NCBI GenBank assembly: GCA_043228905.1
Contig: JBHGNT010000008.1
Location: 19,964,001 to 20,028,000 of the forward strand
Length of the DNA stretch: 64,000 nucleotides
Source of the DNA: Azolla caroliniana
Lineage: Eukaryota > Polypodiophyta
Direction: 5' to 3'
Below, piece by piece: positions 1-10,112 of the stretch (positions are counted from its first letter, which is position 1; the number at the start of each line of letters is the position of its first letter). The translations under genes and the position numbers were made by a program. Below the pieces are notes generated by a model. That model made no database searches, had not been told where the DNA came from, and was given only the letters and a program-made list of their open reading frames with translations.

Positions 1-1
1 T

Positions 2-1294
2 CGTTTTCTGCTCGGCGTAGTGGCAGCCGACAACTTGGAGCTGATTCAGCTAGATGTCAAAACAGCCTTCCTCCATGGTGATCTTGACGAGGAAATTTAT
101 ATGGAGCAGCCAAAAGGCTTCGTGGCAACTGGCCAAGAACATCTAGTCTGCCGACTCAGGAAGAGTCTATACGGCCTCAAACAGGCACCGCGACAATGGT
201 ACAAGAAGTTCGACGACTTCATCCAATCGATCGGCTTCTCAAAAAGCGATGAGGACCATTGTCTTTTTACCAACACAGCTCAAGATGGATCACCCATCTT
301 CCTCATCATCTACGTGAACGACATGCTAATTTCTGGACGCCACGCGGGCGAACTTGCCGATCTCATTCGGCAACTGCGGTTGAAGTTTGCCATGAAGGAC
401 CTCGGTCCGGCACGACACATCCTTGGCATGAAGATTAGTCGGCATCGCGATAAACGACATCTTTTTTTGTCTCAGACCGACTATATCGGACGTGTCTTGG
501 AACGCTTCAACATGCAATCAGCCAAATCTGCTTCAACCCCGCTCCCCATGAATCTTCGGCTCTCTCAGCGAGACTGCCCGACATCCGGTCCGGAGGGGGA
601 AGATATGAAGTCGGTACCGTATGCACCGGCAGTCGGCTCCCTTATGTACCTGATGGTCGCGACATGGCCTGATATCTCTCATGCCGTAGGAGTCGTTAGC
701 AGATTTATGCACAATCCTGGCCGATCGCATTGGAACGCAGTCAAGCATGTGTTCAGATATCTGGCTGGCACAAAAGACCACGGCATTCTTTTCGGTCCGA
801 ACCGAACCTCAGGCGTAGTCGGTTACACCAACTCGGATTTCGCCGGCTGTATAGACAGTCGGAAATCAACAACCGGATACTGCTTCAAATTCGGCAATGG
901 AGCAATCTCGTGGAAGTCGAAACTTCAGGAGTGCACAGCGACCTCAACGACCGAAGCAGAATATGTAGCTGCGTCCGACGCAGCAAAAGAAGCTTTGTGG
1001 CTCGGTCGGCTGGCGCACACGCTTCGACAAGTCGACCATGACTCGGCTCCAGTTGTCTACAGCGACAGTCAAGGTGTTGTTGCCTTGTCGAAAAATCCGG
1101 TTCACCACAACGCCTCCAAACATATCGACGTTCGATATCACTTCGTTCGGGACTGCGTCATTTCAGGGAAAATCGGTCTAGAGAAAATATCCACAACCGA
1201 CAATGTCGCAGATGGAATGACCAAGTGTCTTTCGGCAGACCGCTTTCGGTTTCTTCGGCATCAGATGGGCGTAACGACAAACCAGTCCGGTTAG
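2..1294 (+). CDS. Copia polyprotein, C-terminal part (reverse transcriptase and RNase H), 5' end outside window
   Basis: The frame is open from the left edge to a stop at 1292-1294, so this is the last ~430 residues of a Ty1/Copia polyprotein. Seen: the RT block LDVKTAFLHGDLDEEIYM, then SLYGLKQAPRQWYKKFD, the catalytic-site region near residue 107 from the window edge, MKDLGPARHILGM, and an RNase H domain ending in KHIDVRYHFVRD. The protein stops 190 bases before the 3' LTR. Two acidic positions are changed to Asn: the catalytic box reads YVND where the family has YVDD, and the RNase H start reads YTNSD where D is usual. Known: both RT aspartates are needed for polymerisation, so this copy is probably catalytically dead although the frame is unbroken. 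It is close in sequence to the intact polyprotein at 22928-26974 but belongs to a different LTR family. Confidence 0.93.
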   Translation, partial: RFLLGVVAADNLELIQLDVKTAFLHGDLDEEIYMEQPKGFVATGQEHLVCRLRKSLYGLKQAPRQWYKKFDDFIQSIGFSKSDEDHCLFTNTAQDGSPIFLIIYVNDMLISGRHAGELADLIRQLRLKFAMKDLGPARHILGMKISRHRDKRHLFLSQTDYIGRVLERFNMQSAKSASTPLPMNLRLSQRDCPTSGPEGEDMKSVPYAPAVGSLMYLMVATWPDISHAVGVVSRFMHNPGRSHWNAVKHVFRYLAGTKDHGILFGPNRTSGVVGYTNSDFAGCIDSRKSTTGYCFKFGNGAISWKSKLQECTATSTTEAEYVAASDAAKEALWLGRLAHTLRQVDHDSAPVVYSDSQGVVALSKNPVHHNASKHIDVRYHFVRDCVISGKIGLEKISTTDNVADGMTKCLSADRFRFLRHQMGVTTNQSG

Positions 1295-1487
1295 AGCCGG
1301 ACACAGAGCAGGATGGTTCCCGACAACCGACATCATTTCCTTAATGATCGGCTTCAACTGTTCCGACCCGACCAGTTCGGTCTTCTGCCTTCGGACCTTG
1401 CCGACTCGAACAAAGCTGATATGTCCGAGAACCTAAGTCTATACCTGTAATCTTAGATAACCCATGTATACGCCCATTACGGGGGAG

Positions 1488-1762
1488 TGTCGAATACAAG
1501 TGTATAATGGACGTATTCACACTATCCCTTTGGGCCATTTGTGTAATTAGCATAAATGGTAGTTGCCCTAAGTCGGTCACTATATATATTGACCTTGTAA
1601 CCTTTTTGTAAGGTTGGGTGTTGTATTATTGCTTTGTGGAATAAGAAGTCTTTTGTGTCTCTCTCTCTCTCTCTGTGCAACGACTAGAAACTGTCATACG
1701 CAGGTATTCAGCACTAATCGAATGCTTCTTGATCTTCCGCATAGACGACCTCGTCTGCAACA
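1488..1762 (+). repeat. 3' LTR of the left-edge Copia element
   Basis: A polypurine run (GGGGGAG, 1481-1487) directly precedes TGTCGAATAC at 1488, as expected for the start of a 3' LTR. The right end is placed at the CAACA near 1762, giving TG...CA ends and about 275 bp. Inside are a TATATATATT box near 1582 and a CT microsatellite near 1659. The 5' LTR is outside the window, so the right border is inferred from the terminal dinucleotide only. Confidence 0.7.
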
Positions 1763-2034
1763 GTAACAACATGCCTCCTAGCCTACACTCCTCTACCCAC
1801 CGATTGTCTTGTTTGATCTAGGCCTTCGTTGGCCTTCTTCCCGCCGTTATGGCTTCTGTGCCCCTCGACCCGTTGGCTTTGACTACCCTCTGTCATGATG
1901 ACATTCACATTATGCTTTGAAAGCATTTGAACCCACGTCCTTGCTATACATATGTCAAATCCTTAACCATTGTAATAATATGTTTATATGTATAGTTTTT
2001 AAAATATATCATCTAATATCATAACAATATTCCA
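1763..2034. other. No gene seen
   Basis: Unremarkable sequence between the Copia LTR and the CTAGAA array. No coding frame or repeat that I recognise. Confidence 0.6.
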
Positions 2035-2165
2035 TATTACTCTAGAATAACCTAGAATATTCTAGAGTGTTCTATATACTAGAAGCTTCTAGAATACTCT
2101 AGAAACCTTCTAGATTATTCTATATTCTAGAACGTTCTAGAATATTCTAGAGTGTTCTATATTAT
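2035..2165. repeat. Palindrome-rich TTCTAGAA array
   Basis: About 130 bp made almost entirely of alternating TTCTAG/CTAGAA units, many forming the perfect palindrome TTCTAGAA. The phrase ATTCTAGAGTGTTCTATAT occurs twice about 81 bp apart, so part of the array is a tandem duplication. The inverted NTTCN/NGAAN spacing resembles heat-shock element units, but no adjacent gene supports a regulatory role. Confidence 0.75.
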
Positions 2166-2186
2166 TGTATAAGGACTTATCAATAG

Positions 2187-2830
2187 TGTAAAAACAAATA
2201 GCATGCGGAAGCAATACAGAACAGAAAACAGAGAACAGAGAACAGGTTGAATGGAGAACTTAACAGTACGCGGGAGAGACAGAGAGATAGAGAGAGAGAA
2301 CAAGAATCTCTATTCAAAAATTATATCAACGATCTGTACATCGTAAGTGTTCAGCGAACACTTTTATACAAGTCCATACGAACTGACAGAAATACAGTGT
2401 ACTTCAATGCTCACTTGAGCGTCTGACACTAACTACGAGAGTATTAACTCCCTAGTAGTCTAGTTGCTACTAGGCTTCCGGTTACTGATGGATCCGGCTA
2501 ACTGGCTCCCCATCTCACCGGCTCTTTTGCTCACCGGGTGCTCATCGGCTCACCAATCCGTCTCGCTCACCGGCTCAGGCTTATTCAGCTGATCCGGCTC
2601 CAATTGAGCCTGCCGCTCAACACTCCCCCTCAAGCTCAACTTGAGGTCCAGTCGTAGTGTCAACATCTGTGGCAACCGGTCCTTCTGCCCGGCTCCTTCT
2701 GGCGTCACTCCGTCTTGCTCGCACTCCTCGTCCGGTCCGGTTCTGTTTGTCGGGACCCTTCTTGTTCTGCGCACCCCGACCTCCTTGGTCGGCTTGTCTG
2801 CTCAACAGGCCCAATTCAGCTCCCTTGCTG
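2187..2830 (-). mobile_element. Truncated Copia family B copy: LTR plus adjoining internal tail
   Basis: Positions 2187-2622 are the reverse complement of the family B LTR (compare 29234-29677): it begins TGTAAAAACA and ends CTCAACA. Next to it, 2623-2830 is the reverse complement of the internal sequence just upstream of the 3' LTR, including the polypurine tract seen as CTCCCCCTC and part of the charged C-terminal extension described for 27754-29233. Homology ends abruptly at about 2830 and palindrome arm sequence starts at 2848, so this is a broken 3' end and not a solo LTR. Confidence 0.88.
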
Positions 2831-2847
2831 ATGTGACTTTAGCGCAT

Positions 2848-2930
2848 GCACTATGTACAGAATCACACACATTTAAAACAAGTATATCTACTTTGTTGTA
2901 CATTATGATTTATAGTGCTTATAACTTTAT
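2848..2930 (+). repeat. Outer piece of palindrome arm A, left of the DNA transposon
   Basis: These 83 bp are the reverse complement of 33667-33749 with few differences and no length change by eye. The match resumes at 14656, directly after the DNA transposon. This shows that 2931-14655 was inserted into arm A. Confidence 0.9.
2927..2930. repeat. Target-site duplication TTAT, left copy
   Basis: TTAT abuts the left inverted repeat and again the right inverted repeat at 14656-14659. The unoccupied homologous site at 33667-33670 carries it once. Some alternative lengths are excluded because the element ends are symmetric (GGGTC...GACCC). Confidence 0.9.
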
Positions 2931-2956
2931 GGGTCGAAGCATGCTACGGTGTACCA
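2931..2956 (+). repeat. Left terminal inverted repeat of the DNA transposon
   Basis: Begins GGGTCGAAGCAT and continues to GGTGTACCA. It pairs with the complement of 14630-14655, differing at two positions (G/A at base 6, T/C at base 12). A GGCCAAAAA block and the first AGTACT lie just inside it and recur in mirrored form at the right end. Confidence 0.92.
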
Positions 2957-3195
2957 ACTTTTGGCCAAAAATTTAGTACTAAATCGAAGAAGAAAATAAA
3001 CATTAAAAATTGTAAATAAATTTCAAAAAACAAAAAACAAATTCATTACGTCACACTCAAATGCACAAAGATATTATACGTCACACTCGAAATGTCCCTA
3101 GCCATATTTAATACATTAATTGTTGCCCCAGTCTCCTAGGTAGAGTTGTACGAAAGCACACCTGGAGAAGGTATCCATTGTGATAGTTGGTCAGT

Positions 3196-3450
3196 CTCAA
3201 TATCTCTCTCTCTCTCTCTCTCTGGTATGGGTAGTCGAACGTGTCAATTGGTATGTCTCTCTCTCTCACTCACTCACTCACTCACTCTCTCTCTCTCTCC
3301 TGTCTCGAAGTTGTCAGACAGACAGTGGCAGAAAGTTAAAGAAAGACGACATATCTATCACAAGTCTATCTCTCTCTTTCTCTCTCTCACTCCACCTTCG
3401 AAGCTCTGTTTCTTTCTTTCTTTCTGTTTCTCTCTCTCACTCCACCTTCG
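3196..3450. repeat. CT/CTCA microsatellite stretch
   Basis: Pyrimidine-rich simple repeats, (CT)n and (CTCA)n at about 3200-3300 and again at 3365-3450, including a near-repeat of CTCTCTCACTCCACCTTCG. The Ser/Leu-rich open frames here are products of the repeat and not supported as genes. It could be the promoter or 5' leader of the gene at 4300, but no promoter motif is clear. Confidence 0.7.
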
Positions 3451-3699
3451 ATTCTCTGTTTCCCCGCGTAGTTGTTCTTGTGTTCCCCTCTGTGCCAGGT
3501 TCGATCTCTGAACTCTGTATACACAGAGATTTTTGTTTCCCCTGCTCGTTGTATGTGTTGTTGATTTTCCTTCCTTGTGTATGCTCGTTTGTCTCCTCTG
3601 CAGCAGCCTCGTCAACAACCTCTTGCATATAGGTGATTTTGAAGGCTTGGTGTGCTCCCAAGGTGTCGAAATCAACACGGTGTGGTACCTCTGCAAGTT

Positions 3700-4275
3700 G
3701 TACGACCTCTAGGTATTCTCTTTGTTGCATGCCCAACTGGTATGTTTTCTTTTTCTAAATGTTTCCTGTCTGTCTGTTTTTTATTTGCATGTGTATGGCC
3801 ATTTTTAGGGTTTGATTATTCATAGTCTATGTGTTGCATGCCCAACTGGTATGTTTTTGTTTTCTCTGTGTTTCTGTGTTTCTTTTAAAAATGTATGACA
3901 ATATTTTGATCGAGGTGGTTGTGTGTTAGACATGTTTGTACATGCAACATAAATGGAGTTGGCTATGATGAGTTGCTATGTTTTCGTTTTGTTCTTGTTT
4001 CCTGTCCATCTGTTTTATTTTGTGTGAGTTTGACATGGATGAGTGTTTTTCCGACTATTTTGGGTTTTTGTGTGTTTGACATGGCTTGTACATGCGATGT
4101 GATGGAGTTGGCTATGATGATTTACAATGTTTTCGTTTTCTTTGACTTTTGTATCCGTCTGTTTTTATTGTCTGTGTATTTGACATGGATGAGTTTTTTT
4201 CCGACTATTTAGGGTTATTGTGTGTTTGACATGGTTTGTACATGCAATGTGATGATTTGCTATGTGTTGATCGTA
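3700..4275 (+). repeat. Degenerate tandem repeats of about 147 bp upstream of the RING-H2 gene
   Basis: The phrase GAGTTGGCTATGATGA recurs about 147 bp apart (near 3956 and 4103), as do TTTTTCCGACTATTT and TTTGACATGG. GTTGCATGCCCAACTGGTATG also recurs at about 3724 and 3833. This stretch probably forms an untranslated 5' intron or leader of the gene that follows. Confidence 0.65.
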
Positions 4276-4299
4276 ATTGCTTGAGTTTTCTTCTAGTAC

Positions 4300-7200
4300 A
4301 TGCATATTCATTCCCTGATAATTGTGTTGACTAGGACAATGACGAGAAGGACACCCATAAAGAAGACATTGATGAAAGAGAAAGTGAAGACACCAGTGAA
4401 GGAAGGAAGAAGGACACCCATGAAAGAAAGCAAGAAGACACCCACAAGAGAAAGGGTGATGAATTCATCAACACAGAGAAAGAAGATGTACCACTCCATC
4501 AGTCGAGACACACCTCTTGGATGGAATTATTTCCTTCGAGCACGACCTGACGTTTATCCAGAGCTGAGAGAGTGGTTGTTAAAAACCTGGGGGTCAGCAC
4601 ATCCCGACACAAGGCGAGGATTCCACATAAGTGGTTTGAAGAGGGAATACATGAATTTATTGAAGACGAGATACGAACATGTTTATGATACAAATCAAAT
4701 CACTAACAATGAGGTGGGTACTGTTTTTGCACGTGCTTTTGCATGTGAAGTTCAAGGTGGCATTGACGTAAATTGGGAAGATTTTAATCGGCACCGGTCA
4801 GAACATTACAAAGGGTCCTCCAGTACCAACACTGGCTTGAAGTCATCTGGAACCTCTCATGTGGATATTCTAGCTATAACACCTATCCACCAAGTTCTAG
4901 AGGCAAAGGTACGGGCCACAATGACTGAAAAGCATGAACAAATGATGGCCGGTTGCATAGCTTCTATGAGCTCAAGAATACAAACACTACTTGCTGATTT
5001 GGAAGCAGTTAAATCAGCTGAGATACAGGCAGAAAAGAAATTTTCTTCAATAAAAACTACATATGAATGGATTGCATCGACAATCCAAAATTCGGAAAGT
5101 GAGGTGTTGAAAGAGGAGTTGAAGAAAGAGCTGAACAATATGGGCACTCAATTAGGTTCACAGATAAGAGACCTTGATACTTGCAGGAATGCACATGAAG
5201 AAATAGATAATAAGTTGTCAGCCTTAAAGTTGCATTCTGAGAACCTTGCATGCTTGATGCAGGATTTAAAACAAAATGGTTTTGATACTTTGTGTCCATC
5301 TGTAATTGAGCACCCAAGTGGTATAGAAAGTACCATTATTAGTATAGCTATATCACGGTATTGGCTTTAAAAGTTATTTATTTCTACTTCTCTGGTATAA
5401 ATAAGCGAGCAGCTAATATATTATAACTTGTGTTTGCAATCTTCCAGGTGTATATTTTGTGGCCTCGGATTCAAGTTGGAGGCTATGGATGTTGTGATTA
5501 CACCATGCTTGCACACATATCATGTGTTATGTGCTAAGTATCATTTTGAGAAAGAGAATACATGTATGGACTGTAAAACTACAATTGTGGCTGAGTGGTA
5601 CTATGCTTGGGGTTTAAAAGTACACCCATACGGTATGTGGCTCTACTATTCTATTGTTTGTATTATATGATGTCAATTAACATTTGGACTAGAACTAGTG
5701 TATGCCACAATTCATACTTCAAATTTAGTGTAATCTCTAACAACTATTATGTGGAACCCTAATTATGTGGGTTAGTATTGGCAGTACTCTTAATATATAA
5801 TTGGTATGTGTAGTTGAAGGGATATTTTCCAGAATTAGTAGTACTAAAAGGGAACCAGGTACAACATCGTCCAATCTATATTGCAACTTGCCTAGTATTA
5901 GTTTAGTAAACACTATACTTATAGTACACTGTTGACTGTTAGTATTGTTTGTGTAACTTGGGAATTAGTACTAGTAATGTAATTTGGGAACAAGGTGTAT
6001 AGTAAATTGCTGAATAATAGTACAATTATTGTAATTTGGAAATGAGGTGTGTCAAACACATATCACGTTTAGTACTAATATTGTTCAAGATTAATACTGT
6101 TGGTGTAATTAGTACAAGTTATGTAACTAGGTGTGTAGAACACATATCATGTTTAGTATTGCTTGTGTGCAAAATACCAATCTACATTTGTTGGATTAGT
6201 ACTTAGTAAGTACTACATGGTTCATGATTAGTACTAGTTCTGTACTTTGTGAACTAAGTTACTAGTACATTGCTCATGATTAATACTAGTTTTGTAATTT
6301 GGGAACTGAGTAGTACTTTGTTCCTTATTAGTACTAGTTTTGTACCTTATTAGTACTAGATCAGTAATCTAGAAAATAAGTGAGTAGTACATTTTGTAGG
6401 ATTAGTACTAATTGTGTAATTTGACTAAGTCAGTGGTACATTGTTGGTATAGTACATTGTTCAGGATTAGTACTAATTGTGTAATTTGACTAAGTCAGTG
6501 GTACATTGTTCGGGATTAGTACTCCTTGTGTAATTTGCTAACTAAGTGAGTAGTATATTGTGCATGATTAGTACTACTTGTGTAAATTGGGAACTAAGTG
6601 AGCATTACATTGTTCGGGATTAGTACTCCTTGTGTAATTTGGTAACTAAGTGAGTAGTATATTGTGCATGATTAGTACTACTTGTGTAAATTGGGAACTA
6701 AGTGAGCAGTACATTGTTCGGGATTAGTACTCCTTGTGTAATTTGGTAACTAAGTGAGTAGTATATTGTGCATGATTAGTACTACTTGTGTAAATTGGGA
6801 ACTAAGTGAGCATTACATTGTTCGAGATTAGTACTCCTTGTGTAATTTGGTAACTAAGTGAGTAGTATATTGTGCATGATTAGTACTACTTGTAAATTGG
6901 GAACTAAGTGAGCAGTACATTGTTCGGGATTAGTACTAGTTCAGTGATTTAGGAAATAAGTGAGTAGTACATTGTTCAAGATTAGTACTACTTATTAATT
7001 TGACTAAGTCAGTGGTACATTTTTCAGGATTAGTACTTGTGTAATTTGGTAACTAAGTGAGTAGTATATTGTGCATGATTAGTACTACTTGTGTATATTG
7101 TGCATGATTAGTACTAATCGTGTAAATTGGGAAGTAAGTGAGCAGTACAGTGTTCCTTATTAGTACTAGTTCAATAATTTAGGAACTATGTGAGTAGTAC

Positions 7201-9058
7201 ATTGTTCATGATTGGTACATTGTGTAAAATGGGAAGCAGCTCTTGTGACCTACATTATATATTTTAGATGATGGTACTAACATTCAAGGTTTTTTTGTTT
7301 CTTGCAATGAATGTTGTAGTGTCAAGCAACTCCACGCCAGGGAAGGTAATGGAACAACCAGCCCTTGTGCCTAAACCCTCAATATCTGTTGCACATTCCA
7401 AGGTTCAGGGACCATCATTACCAATAACCTATGATTTTTATGATGAGGATGAATGTATGAGAAGGGCCATTGGAGCAGTGGAACATATGCTTCTACAAAC
7501 AAATTTCCCAAGCTCCGGTCAACATCAAGAAATAGAGCCCAATAAGAAGAGAAATGCAGTTTCTTTACAAATAGAGCCCAGTAAGAAGAGAAATGCTGCA
7601 AGAATGTTGTATGGAAACGGCAAGAAAGGCAAAGTTGAATGCAATGGTGAGTCATATAAGTTCTCACCTGTCTGGAGCATTGTCAACCTAATCCATTGTC
7701 TAATACCATGTACTTGTGTTACTAGCTGATGATGAAATGATATTTGGTGACGGAGATACGAGTCCAAAACCTGATCATGAAGACGAATTTATCACACTCC
7801 CAGGTACACGTCAAAAGCTAGACTTTGAAAACAATGATTTAGCTCATAACAACCCTATTTTTGTTGTTATTATAGATCATAACAACATTGTTGAGCACCT
7901 AGATGTTGTGGAGAAGATGACCGAGCCCACCACTTGCAATGGGGTATCTACGGCTGTACAATATGACGATGTAATATTAGGTAAAAATGTGGCCCTAAAC
8001 CCTATGTTCATTGTTTGCAAACTTTTGAGTATGTGAGTTGATACCAATATTCTTTGGAATCCCATTAATTAGGTTTACAAGAGCAGTCTGATTCCCAAGT
8101 GCAATCAAATGAATCGGGAACTTCATGGAGCACAAGTGCAGAGTCAGATTCCCATCAGAGTCAGAATCAAATTAACCTTTGCAAGGAGGCAGACTCTGGA
8201 AGCACATCTTCCACACATGAGGATTGTGAGAAAAACGAAGCATTCATATGTGAAGAGCAATTGGCATGTACAAACAACACTATGTCTAAAGAAGCCTATG
8301 AGTGTGGAAAGAATATGGCAAGTACTGAAGAGAAGATTGAAGCCCATGAAGAGTGTGGAAAGAATATGGCAAGTACTGAAGAGAAGATTGAGGCCCATGA
8401 AGAGTGTGGAAAGAATATGGCAAGTACTGAAGAGAAGACTGATTGTACTGATAATGTGCTAGTACTGTCTAAAGATTCCCATGAGGATCATGGAAAGAAC
8501 ATTGCTAGTAATGAAGAGGATCGTGGAAAGAACATCGCTTTCCCTGAAGATAAGCCTGATTGTACAGAATCCCATGAGGAGTGTAGAGCGAACAACGTTA
8601 CTAATGAAGGTGGGCCTGATTGTACTCAGAGCGAAAAACGTTGTCTTAAGAATGAGGTGACATCCACCGTACAAGAGGAGTTGACCATGACTACTGCCAC
8701 GGTCCACATACAGGAGTCTAATAAGAACGAGTGTATAGGCATCGGTGATGATGATAGGGCAATAAAGATCGCTAGGAGTACAAGCATTCAGGAGATGAGT
8801 GATAATTTGCCTATCGACAGCACCTTTGTGGATTTGTGTACAAGCATTGCAGTTGCAGAAAACATAGTTGCTCTCTCAAGCTTGCCACCAGTACAAGGTG
8901 CCCGCGCATCCACGCCTGTCTCTGATGCCTCTGATGATGAAGTGCCACTTAGTCAGCTCATACCTAAAGGCTTTAAGATAAAGAAGAATGTAAAATTAGA
9001 AAAATCTGGCACCAACAAGCGCATTACAAGATCGTCCAAGTTACCCTCTAGTGCCTGA
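4300..9058 (+). CDS. Coiled-coil / RING-H2 accessory protein of the DNA transposon (six exons)
   Basis: Proposed exons: 4300-5357, 5448-5632, 7320-7646, 7726-7803, 7876-7980 and 8073-9058. Each intron has GT-AG ends, every junction keeps the reading frame, and the exon sum is an exact multiple of three (about 912 residues). The first ATG is at 4300; an in-frame ATG at 4339 is equally possible. Exon 1 encodes a Lys/Thr-rich N-terminus, a domain around WNYFLRARPDVYPELREW that I do not recognise, then a long heptad-like helix (residues ~200-340). Exon 2 gives a complete RING-H2 finger: CIFC, then C-L-H-T-Y-H-V-L-C, then CMDC (C3H2C3). The last exon is acidic and low-complexity, with three copies of a unit around EECGKNMASTEEK, and ends in a basic tail. 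RING-H2 proteins are usually E3 ubiquitin ligases; that activity is inferred. The frame is intact although the partner transposase is broken. Confidence 0.75.
5633..7319 (+). repeat. AGTAC-rich repeat array in intron 2 of the RING-H2 gene
   Basis: A 1.69 kb intron filled with GATTAGTACTA-type units. Its middle is a regular tandem array with period 104 bp: TGCATGATTAGTACTACTTG starts at 6561, 6665, 6769 and 6873. Outside it the units are degenerate, but the core AGTACT or TAGTAC persists from about 5840 to 7210. The same core fills the large intron of the oppositely oriented transposase gene and occurs next to both transposon ends. Confidence 0.85.
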
Positions 9059-10112
9059 TTGTCTTTCGATTGTACTTGAACTTTAGTTGTTAGTGATGTC
9101 TGAAATTGAACTATTTGGATACCAAAATATTGTTTCAATTGCCAATGTAAAAAATCCAGTTCATGAATCTGAAATAGTTATACCAGTGTGAAATCAAGTT
9201 CATGTTTAAGGATTGCTTCTGTATTTTGCTCGTCAACATATATAAAAAACAATGGGAATATACTTTTTGATCTAAGTATTCTTATTTTACAACGTTTTGT
9301 TTCTTTTTTGAGATCATCTCCTAATCCTCGCAAAGTCTTTCAATCTATTATAGATAAAATGCTTGAAAGTCTTCTTAGCCAGAATGTGTGCAAATTGGAG
9401 GGTAACCAGAATGTGTGCAAATTGTTGAAGCAATGTGGGCCATATTTTGATGATATGATCCCAAAGGATGAACCATCCACTAACAATAGTAAGGAAACAC
9501 TTACCTTTTTGAGCTATCACAAATTATTGTTTCAGAAGTTGGATTATTTTGTTAAGGAAAGGAAGGTCTGTAATTTAAAATCCATAGCCTGGATATTCAG
9601 GACTTATATACAAGAAGTTAAAACTCAGATGGCTTCACAGGACATATCATGAAACAAAAAAGGATTCTGAGAGAATAATTTTCATTGTTGTCTTCACAGA
9701 ATTCATCGCCCCCTTTGAAGAATGAACTTACAGTAGAAAATCTTACAATATTAAAGTCTTTAATGAATTCAACTAACAATCTTCTCTTGGTAGCAAAAGA
9801 AGAGCAGATTTATGTGCCAACAGAGGACACACCAACTCTTATACAATATTTTTACTCATTTTAACATGGCTCTGCAAAACTCCTATGCTCAAATAACATC
9901 AAGAAACATGAGCAATATCGGCAATGAAGAAATCCAAGTCCTATTGACAACAGCTAATATATTATGAAAGATAAGTACAAGTGGTTGAGAGGCATAAACA
10001 CTTTGGAAGAAAGACGAAATATATCAATTCATTTGTCAATCATCAAAATTAATAGTGAACTCCAAGTGGATGTTTTTCAGTTTTCTGGTACAATGTATTG
10101 ATAGGGTGACTT
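9059..10112 (+). other. Region between the two transposon genes; possible small third gene
   Basis: A plus-strand frame at about 9312-9651 is open for ~110 residues (from SSPNPRKVFQSII to EVKTQMASQDIS) and contains a short internal duplication around SQNVCKLEGNQNVCKLL. A second open stretch, 9711-9863, follows a good 3' splice site (TTGTCTTCACAG). They may be two exons, but I could not find a convincing 5' splice site. No family recognised. This may also be the 3' UTR of the RING-H2 gene. Confidence 0.3.

Noticed and set aside
3146-3632. Ser/Leu-rich open frames of 121 and 150 codons
   Set aside because: They are translations of CT/CTCA simple repeats in overlapping frames, with no domain.
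5840-7210. CRISPR-like array
   Set aside because: Units are contiguous or variable in length with no uniform spacers, and the sequence is a plant intron; it is a tandem repeat.
8144-8398. Minus-strand repeat peptide (LFSTCHILSTL repeated)
   Set aside because: Antisense shadow of the acidic repeats in the last exon of the RING-H2 gene.
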